Origin: Nocardioides gilvus
GTDB taxonomy: Bacteria > Actinomycetota > Actinomycetes > Propionibacteriales > Nocardioidaceae
Assembly (NCBI RefSeq): GCF_003194605.1
Contig: NZ_QHKY01000001.1
Location: 434,001 to 498,000 of the forward strand
Length of the DNA: 64,000 bases
Direction of reading: 5' to 3'
Position numbers and translations under genes: made by a program. Of this stretch, positions 58,886 to 64,000 are shown piece by piece. Every line of letters begins with the position of its first letter. Position 1 is the first letter of the stretch. The notes beneath the pieces are model-generated. The model ran no database searches, had not been told where the DNA came from, and was given only the letters and a program-made list of their open reading frames with translations.

Positions 58886-59883
58886 AACAACCCCAGCTCG
58901 TCGAGGGTCCCCGAGACCCGTTCGTCCTGTTCGCCGAGGAATTCGCCGAACTCCTCACCGGTCCTGAAGTCGTCGGTCCATCCGTTCTTCTCCACCTGCT
59001 CGGTCCAGTCGGGGCTGGCGTGCATCTGCTCGAAGAACTCGATGAACTCCGCGGCTCGTTCGTCGCTGATGTCGGGAGGCGCCAGCACGCCACGCCAGTT
59101 GATGAAGACCAGGTCGACGTCCTGCTCGGTCAACGTGGGCACGTCGGCGAAGGTCCCCTCGCCGTACCGCTCCTCCCCCGAGACCCCCAGCACCCGCAGG
59201 TCACCGCTGCGGACGGATCCTTCGAACTCGGCGACCCCGGAGAACCCGACCGCGATCTTCTCGCCCAGCAGGGCGCTCGTCAGGGGACCGCCGCCGTCGT
59301 ACACGACGTAGTTGACGTCGTTGGGGTCGATCCCGATCTCCGCGGCCAACTGCATCGGGAAGAGATGGTCCGGGCCGCCGGGCGAGGATCCTCCGCCGAT
59401 CGCGATCGATCCCGGGTCCGCAGTCCAGGCCTCGACCAGGTCGTCGAGGGTCCTGAAGGGCGAGTTCGCCGGGACGAGGATCCCCTCGGGCTCGCTCATG
59501 AGTTGGGCGATGGGGGTGGCGTCACGTACGCCGAACTCACTGCCGAACGAGTAGGTCGAGCCGACCACTCCGAGCCCGACGGTCATCAGCGTGTTCTCGT
59601 CGCCCGCCCGTCCGATCAACGACGTCATGGCGACCGCCCCACCAGCGCCGACGATGTTGTCGACCGTGATGCTCCCGCCGGTGATCTCCTCGTTCTCCAT
59701 CACCTGGACCGCTGCGCGACCGGTCAGGTCGTAGCCGCCGCCGGGGCTGTTGGGGATGATCATCAGCAGGTCCCGGTTGTCGTCCCCACGGGTCACGCCG
59801 CACCCGGCCAGAGGACTCGCGACGAGCAGCAACGCGCCCAGAGTTGCAGCGATGGGGCGGCATCGGTTCACCCTCGGCGACAT
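58882..59883 (-). CDS. tctC: Tripartite tricarboxylate transporter substrate-binding lipoprotein TctC
   Basis: 333 residues from ATG 59883 (GTG 59889 also possible). Lipoprotein signal with lipobox ASPLAGC near residue 30. The Bug-type binding fold shows IIPNSPGGGYDLTGRA, GAGGAVAMTSLIG and VNYVVYDGGGPLTSALLG. It captures the substrate outside the membrane for TctAB. First gene of tctC-tctB-tctA-usp; no TctDE two-component system is seen beside it. Confidence 0.9.
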   Translation of the reverse strand: MSPRVNRCRPIAATLGALLLVASPLAGCGVTRGDDNRDLLMIIPNSPGGGYDLTGRAAVQVMENEEITGGSITVDNIVGAGGAVAMTSLIGRAGDENTLMTVGLGVVGSTYSFGSEFGVRDATPIAQLMSEPEGILVPANSPFRTLDDLVEAWTADPGSIAIGGGSSPGGPDHLFPMQLAAEIGIDPNDVNYVVYDGGGPLTSALLGEKIAVGFSGVAEFEGSVRSGDLRVLGVSGEERYGEGTFADVPTLTEQDVDLVFINWRGVLAPPDISDERAAEFIEFFEQMHASPDWTEQVEKNGWTDDFRTGEEFGEFLGEQDERVSGTLDELGLL

Positions 59884-59930
59884 CCCCACATCTTGACCCC
59901 ATCCCCGGAGGGCTGTCGACCCCCTGACTT

Positions 59931-59964
59931 CTGGACCCGCACCTGGACCCGTGAACTGGACCCG
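59931..59964. promoter_or_regulatory. Three CTGGACCCG direct repeats between tctC and the SDR gene
   Basis: CTGGACCCG occurs at 59931-59939, 59943-59951 and 59956-59964, 12-13 bases apart. TACCAT at 59970-59975 may be the -10 box of the SDR gene, so the repeats overlap its -35 region and the start of tctC transcription. Confidence 0.4.
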
Positions 59965-60011
59965 GTCGCTACCATCGGCCACGCCGCATCCCTCGAGCGT
60001 GAGAAGGCCCC

Positions 60012-60842
60012 ATGAGCCGCAGGACGATCGTCATCACCGGAGCCAGCGACGGCATCGGCACCGCAGCCGCGCGCGAGTTCAAGAAGCGCGGCGAAGACGT
60101 GGTCCTGGTGGGCCGGGACCCCCGCAAGACCGAAGCGGTGGGTCGCGAGCTCGACGTCCCGTTCCACGTGGCCGACTACGCGGACCTCGACCAGGTCCGC
60201 AAGCTCGCCGCCGAGCTCTACGAGTACCCGCGCATCGACGTCCTGGCGAACAACGCCGGCGGGATCATGGGCGAGCGCATGGTGACCGGCGACGGTTTCG
60301 AGAAGACCTTCCAGGTCAACCACCTCGCTGGCTTCCTGCTCACCCACCTCCTGATGCCCAAACTCATCTCGAGTCAGGCCACGGTGATCCAGACCTCCAG
60401 CCAGGCAGCACGCGTCTTCAGCGACTTCCACATCGACGACCTGCAGAACGAGCGCAGTTACTCCCCGCACAAGGCGTACGGCAACGGCAAGCTCGCCAAC
60501 ATCCTCTTCACCCGCGAGCTGCATCGCCGCTACGCCACCCAGGGCATCGCCGCGGTGGCGTTCCACCCCGGCGTGGTGGGCACCAACTTCGCCAACGAGA
60601 CCGGATCAGTCCTCCGTTTCGTCTACCACACCCCCGTGGTCAAGAACCTCTTCACCATCTCGCCGCAGAAGGGGGCCTCGCAGTTGATCTGGCTGGCTGA
60701 GGGCACTCCGATGGTGGACTGGGAGCCGGGCGCCTACTACGAGAAGCAGAAGGTGGCCCGCACGAGTCGGGTGGCCTACGACGAGGACGTGGCGCGCAAG
60801 CTCTGGGACGAATCCGTCCGAATGCTCGGCGTCACCGAGTGA
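60012..60842 (+). CDS. Short-chain dehydrogenase/reductase
   Basis: 276 residues. Rossmann motif TIVITGASDGIGTAAA, NNAGG, catalytic YGNGK (Tyr-x3-Lys) after SSQAARVFS, and an extended C-terminus as in retinol-dehydrogenase-like SDRs. GAGAAGG precedes the ATG. NADP preference is suggested by RDPRK after the second strand. Substrate unknown. Confidence 0.88.
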   Translation: MSRRTIVITGASDGIGTAAAREFKKRGEDVVLVGRDPRKTEAVGRELDVPFHVADYADLDQVRKLAAELYEYPRIDVLANNAGGIMGERMVTGDGFEKTFQVNHLAGFLLTHLLMPKLISSQATVIQTSSQAARVFSDFHIDDLQNERSYSPHKAYGNGKLANILFTRELHRRYATQGIAAVAFHPGVVGTNFANETGSVLRFVYHTPVVKNLFTISPQKGASQLIWLAEGTPMVDWEPGAYYEKQKVARTSRVAYDEDVARKLWDESVRMLGVTE

Positions 60843-60872
60843 CTGGTGGCGTGCGGGGCTGACGTCACCCGG

Positions 60873-61439
60873 TCACGAAGTCGCTTCAGCCCTGAGGCCC
60901 GCGATCACGAGTCCGACCAACCGCTCGACCATGTGCGGGGCTGCACGTGTGACGGCCAACGGTTGGGGGCGGGTGGCGATCCCGATCGCCACGATGAACT
61001 CCAGGGCCTCGAGATCTGCCGGGACCAGGCGCGCTTCCCGTACGCCATTCAGTGCCTCCTCGACCTGGGTCAACGAGTGTGTCTGCGCGTCCTGCACGAG
61101 GACGGAGAGTCCCCCAGCCAGATCGACGGAGAGCGCCGCGGCGAGGGCGCCCAGGTCGAGCTCGACCAGACGGACCACGTAGGCCTGCCAAGCTGGTCCG
61201 GGTTCGTCGCGCAGGTGCTCGGCCAGTTCGGCGGTGGCGTCATCGAGGTCGGACAGGATCGCCAGGGCGACCTGCTCCACCAGCGCTTCGCGTGATTCGA
61301 AGTTGCGGTACAACGTGGCGATGCCCACTCCGGCGGCCTCGGCGACCGCGTCCAGGGCGATGCTTCCGCCTGCCTCGGCGAAGAGCCGGCGAGCGGCCCT
61401 CACGATGGCCTCTCGGCGTCTCACTGCGTCTGCCCGCAT
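60873..61439 (-). CDS. TetR-family transcriptional repressor
   Basis: 188 residues. N-terminal helix-turn-helix: RREAIVRAARRLFAEAG, then VAEAAGVGIATLYRNFESREALVEQV. The C-terminal ligand-binding domain is helical and typical of the TetR_C branch that controls exporters. It is divergent from a membrane protein gene, with a near-perfect palindrome between them, so it probably represses that gene and itself. Confidence 0.92.
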   Translation of the reverse strand: MRADAVRRREAIVRAARRLFAEAGGSIALDAVAEAAGVGIATLYRNFESREALVEQVALAILSDLDDATAELAEHLRDEPGPAWQAYVVRLVELDLGALAAALSVDLAGGLSVLVQDAQTHSLTQVEEALNGVREARLVPADLEALEFIVAIGIATRPQPLAVTRAAPHMVERLVGLVIAGLRAEATS

Positions 61440-61501
61440 GTTCCGGCACCCCTGTGATCTCGATCGCTGTTGGCCTGTTGATCTTGCGAGGGAATCATAA
61501 C

Positions 61502-61518
61502 CGGAGGATTATCGTCCG
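61502..61518. promoter_or_regulatory. Palindromic operator, likely TetR site, with divergent -10 boxes
   Basis: CGGAGGATTATCGTCCG is a 17-base inverted repeat with one mismatched pair around the central base. TATAAA at 61519-61524 fits a plus-strand -10 box; TATGAT on the minus strand (61500-61495) fits a -10 box for tetR. The palindrome therefore sits exactly between both promoters' elements. CCGT-ATAA-ACGG follows at 61516-61527. Confidence 0.7.
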
Positions 61519-61556
61519 TATAAACGGAGAAGAACCCTCCAGAAAGAGGTGATCCA

Positions 61557-62585
61557 ATGGCGACCACCGCCCTCACCCCATCTGCTCCCGACGCAGGCGA
61601 GAGCAGCCCGCCGGCCCCCAGCCCGAAGACTCCGCACCCTGCCGTCGCACTCGTCGGCATGGTCGGGGGCCTGGGCGCGATCCTCGTACTGCTCCTGGCG
61701 CTCTTCATCCTCCCTTCGCTCAAGAGTGGACCGCACGATCTCCCCATCGGACTGGTCGGCACGCCCTCCGCCATCGCCCAGGCACAGGAGTCGTTGACCA
61801 CCCTGGACAGCAACGCCTATGACGTCGTGACGTTCGCGGACGAGGAAGCACTCGACGAGGCGATCCGTGACCGCGAGGTGGTGGGCGGCCTGGTCATCAA
61901 GGACGACGCCATCCACGCCATGGTGGCGAGCGCCGGGTCGACGGCGATCTCCGGGACCCTCACCGCCACAGCCACCCAGATGGCCGCCTCGTACGAGCGG
62001 CCGCTCGCCGTGACTGACGTCGTCCCTCTGCCCCAGGAAGACCCCACCGGGATCGGCGTCGGCGGTTTGGCCTTCCCGCTGGTCTTCGGCGGCATCGTGC
62101 CGGTCGTGGCCTTCGCCTCACTCTTCCCCCGCAGCAACACCTTGCGGCTCGCCGGGATCGTCGCCTTCGCAGGCTTGGGCGGAGTCCTGGTGGCTGCTGT
62201 CCTCCAGTACTGGTTCGGCAGCGTCACCGCGGCGTTCTGGCCCGTGGCCGGCGCCATGGCCCTGGGTATCGCGGCACTGGCACTCCCCCTCGCCGGGCTG
62301 CAGAAGCTCTTCGGGGGCAAGGGCTTCACCGCAGGCGCCATGACGATGATGTTCCTCGGCAATCCGCTGGCCGGGATCGGCACCACGGGCGCCTGGTTGC
62401 CGACCGGTCTGGGCACCTTCGGTCAGCTACTTCCCCCCGGTGCCACCGGTGCCCTGGTGCGCTCAGCGGCCTACTTCGGCGGAGCCGGCGCCACTGTCCC
62501 GGCACTCACGCTCGCCGCCTGGATCCTCGTCGGCGCACTGCTCACCGCAACGGGCATCAAGCGCGCGGCGAAGACCCGGGACTGA
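61557..62585 (+). CDS. YhgE/Pip-like ABC-2-type membrane protein
   Basis: 342 residues. One N-terminal helix (VGMVGGLGAILVLLLALFIL), a soluble extracytoplasmic domain (~55-160, with PIGLVGTP and VGGLVIKDD), then five or six membrane segments (~165-335). This layout is that of ABC-2/YhgE-Pip membrane proteins, linked to export or to phage receptors. No ATPase gene is adjacent. An AGAGGTG ribosome site precedes the ATG. Its 3' end overlaps the convergent SDR gene by 29 bases. Confidence 0.75.
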   Translation: MATTALTPSAPDAGESSPPAPSPKTPHPAVALVGMVGGLGAILVLLLALFILPSLKSGPHDLPIGLVGTPSAIAQAQESLTTLDSNAYDVVTFADEEALDEAIRDREVVGGLVIKDDAIHAMVASAGSTAISGTLTATATQMAASYERPLAVTDVVPLPQEDPTGIGVGGLAFPLVFGGIVPVVAFASLFPRSNTLRLAGIVAFAGLGGVLVAAVLQYWFGSVTAAFWPVAGAMALGIAALALPLAGLQKLFGGKGFTAGAMTMMFLGNPLAGIGTTGAWLPTGLGTFGQLLPPGATGALVRSAAYFGGAGATVPALTLAAWILVGALLTATGIKRAAKTRD

Positions 62586-63414
62586 CCTTGGAGCGGCCCA
62601 TCACCCGTGGCGCCGCGAGGGCGATCAGGTCCTGGTAACGCGAGCCGAGCACCTTGCCCACTGCGTGCAGCAGGTGCGCGTCTCCGCCGACCAGGACTCT
62701 GGCCTTGCCGCTCAACGCACCGTCGATGATCACTTCGGCAGCCTTGGTCGCAGTGGTCCGCGCCAGCCGGGTGTCGAACATGTCGTCGAGCGATGCGGCG
62801 TCCTGGCCGCTGGTCTTGCGGCCGTTCCGGCTGATTCCGGTCTTGATCCCGCCGGGGTGCACACAGGTCACCGTGACCGGGTGTCGCGCCACCAGCATCT
62901 CCTCGCGGATCGCCTCGGTGAGGCCGCGCACGGCGTACTTCGTGGCGTTGTACGCCGCCTGGCCGGGCATGGAGATCAAGCCGAAGAGGCTGGAGATGTT
63001 GACCAGCGCACCGTCGCCGGACGCGATCAGGTGGGGCAGGAACTCCTTGGTCCCGTGCAGCACGCCGTAGAGGTTGATGCCCACGATCCAGTCGAGGTCC
63101 TCGTACGACAGCTCGGAGAAGTCGCCGCTCATGGAGACCCCGGCGTTGTTGATCGCCATGTTGACCCCACCGAACTCCTCGACCACCTTCTCGACCCACG
63201 CCGCGAACGCTGTCCGGTCGGAGACGTCGAGGACGTCGCCCCGCACCTGGGCACCGAGATCCCGGACCAGGGCCAGCGTGGCCTCGAGGCCTTCAGCGTC
63301 CCAGTCGGAGAGAGCCAGCCGGGCGCCACGGCCCGCTGCCAGGACGGCCATCTCGCGTCCCATGCCCCCACCCGCTCCGGTGATCGCGACGACCTTACCT
63401 GCGAGTGACTTCAC
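62557..63414 (-). CDS. Short-chain dehydrogenase/reductase
   Basis: 285 residues. Classical SDR: VVAITGAGGGMGREMA, NNAGVSMSG, VNISSLFGLISMPGQAAYNATKYA (Ser, YNATK), HPGGIKTG. LALSDWDAEGL after strand 2 has an aspartate, suggesting NAD preference. Substrate unknown. AAGGAGACA is just before the ATG. Confidence 0.9.
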   Translation of the reverse strand: MKSLAGKVVAITGAGGGMGREMAVLAAGRGARLALSDWDAEGLEATLALVRDLGAQVRGDVLDVSDRTAFAAWVEKVVEEFGGVNMAINNAGVSMSGDFSELSYEDLDWIVGINLYGVLHGTKEFLPHLIASGDGALVNISSLFGLISMPGQAAYNATKYAVRGLTEAIREEMLVARHPVTVTCVHPGGIKTGISRNGRKTSGQDAASLDDMFDTRLARTTATKAAEVIIDGALSGKARVLVGGDAHLLHAVGKVLGSRYQDLIALAAPRVMGRSKVSPGSSPRA

Positions 63415-63425
63415 TGTGTCTCCTT

Positions 63426-63453
63426 GAGTGCCGTTGGTGGAGTGCCGTTGGTG
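63426..63453. repeat. 14-base tandem duplication upstream of the SDR gene
   Basis: GAGTGCCGTTGGTG occurs twice head to tail in the leader of the minus-strand SDR gene. A second short repeat, CTTGACCACG twice 12 bases apart, follows near 63479-63500 and holds two TTGACC elements facing the DUF2231 gene. Confidence 0.8.
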
Positions 63454-63578
63454 TGCACACCGTAGTCACCCACCGCGCCCTTGACCACGCTCTTGACCAC
63501 GGACGAGCGCCGCGGCACGGTGGAACGCCAAGACACACAACCAGGAAGCGTCGACGACGCACGCTCAGGAGATCCCCC

Positions 63579-64000
63579 ATGAGTCCGACCGCACCGACAA
63601 TCGTCCGTTGGATTCGTCAGCTCGAGGAGTACCGAGGGCTTGACCGCCCGGTGACGGCGATCGAGCCCACGATCCGGGCCACCTTCGGCACCGGGGCGCG
63701 CGGGTCCTTCCTGCGCGGCGACTGGCTCGGCCATGCCCTGCACCCGCTGCTCACCGACGTGGTCATCGGTTCCTGGACCTCGGCGACGGTGCTCGACCTC
63801 GTGGGCGGGCGGGAGTCGGCGCCCGCTGCACAGCGACTGGTCGGCGTCGGTCTGCTCGCAGTCGGTCCGACTGCCTGGACGGGCTGGGCCGAGTGGGCCG
63901 AGGCGCCACAGCGGGAGAAGCGGGTGGGGCTGGTCCACGCGGCTTCCGTCGCGGTGGCCGCGAGCGCGTACGGCGGCTCGTGGGTCGCACGTACGAAGGG
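63579..64000 (+). CDS. DUF2231 membrane protein (partial, cut by right edge)
   Basis: 140 residues are visible from ATG 63579, with AGGAG seven bases upstream; no stop before the window ends. After a soluble N-terminus, the segment LGHALHPLLTDVVIGSWTSATVLDLVGG matches the DUF2231 signature (HPLLTDVPIG-like), followed by two further hydrophobic segments. Such domains occur alone or fused to Rieske-type proteins; the remaining part is not seen. Confidence 0.78.
   Translation, partial: MSPTAPTIVRWIRQLEEYRGLDRPVTAIEPTIRATFGTGARGSFLRGDWLGHALHPLLTDVVIGSWTSATVLDLVGGRESAPAAQRLVGVGLLAVGPTAWTGWAEWAEAPQREKRVGLVHAASVAVAASAYGGSWVARTK

Overview
This is a GC-rich actinobacterial chromosome segment, most likely from Nocardioides or a close relative (Nocardioidaceae, Propionibacteriales). 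Supporting signs are the extreme G/C preference at third codon positions, frequent GTG starts, many promoters that look leaderless (TAnnnT 6-8 bases before the start codon), and actinobacterial families such as the CPFA-type Rv2466c-like protein, DUF4233, DUF5130 and DUF6801. The genus is an inference. No plasmid, phage, IS or CRISPR signature is visible; the window looks like stable core chromosome with small lineage-specific insertions.

Layout. 1-1561 is the 5' part of a radical SAM gene running off the left edge. 1699-3750 is an orphan membrane histidine kinase. 3751-9557 is the cell-elongation operon mreB-mreC-mreD-PBP2-rodA (minus strand, every junction overlapping). 9685-20113 carries ndk, folC-DUF4233 and valS. 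This block is contiguous in streptomycetes and mycobacteria, but here it is interrupted by a PPOX/MocR pair and by a secreted repeat protein followed by a probable dead M48 peptidase homologue. 21139-25359 is clpX, clpP2, clpP1 and trigger factor, followed by tRNA-Pro and tRNA-Gly. 25868-33109 holds a SpoIIE-type phosphatase, Nei glycosylase, rpiB, an esterase, a LURP-one-like protein, metG, a GPP34 protein and the Rv2466c-like protein.

33152-41977 contains pepN, a DUF5130/membrane gene pair, an MscS channel, truncated haemoglobin, a double-hotdog thioesterase, a MarR regulator, ettA and a second SSB. 42128-46785 is a PrsW protease with two dynamin-like GTPases. 46859-56424 has an M24 aminopeptidase, rlmC, an enoyl-CoA isomerase-like protein, a zinc-ribbon protein, a uracil permease, an unknown membrane protein, a D-aminoacylase-like amidohydrolase and glutaminase. 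56452-59883 is a tctCBA tricarboxylate transporter operon ending in a universal stress protein. 60012-64000 carries two short-chain dehydrogenases, a TetR regulator divergent from a membrane protein with a clear palindromic operator between them, and a DUF2231 protein cut by the right edge.

Themes. Core functions are wall elongation, proteostasis (Tig-ClpP1P2-ClpX), translation (ValS, MetG, EttA, RlmC, two tRNAs) and nucleotide/folate supply. The least explained parts are the PrsW-dynamin-dynamin set, the dead-protease homologue, the protein with an MbcA/Xre-like domain between mreB and ndk, and the widespread leaderless promoter pattern.
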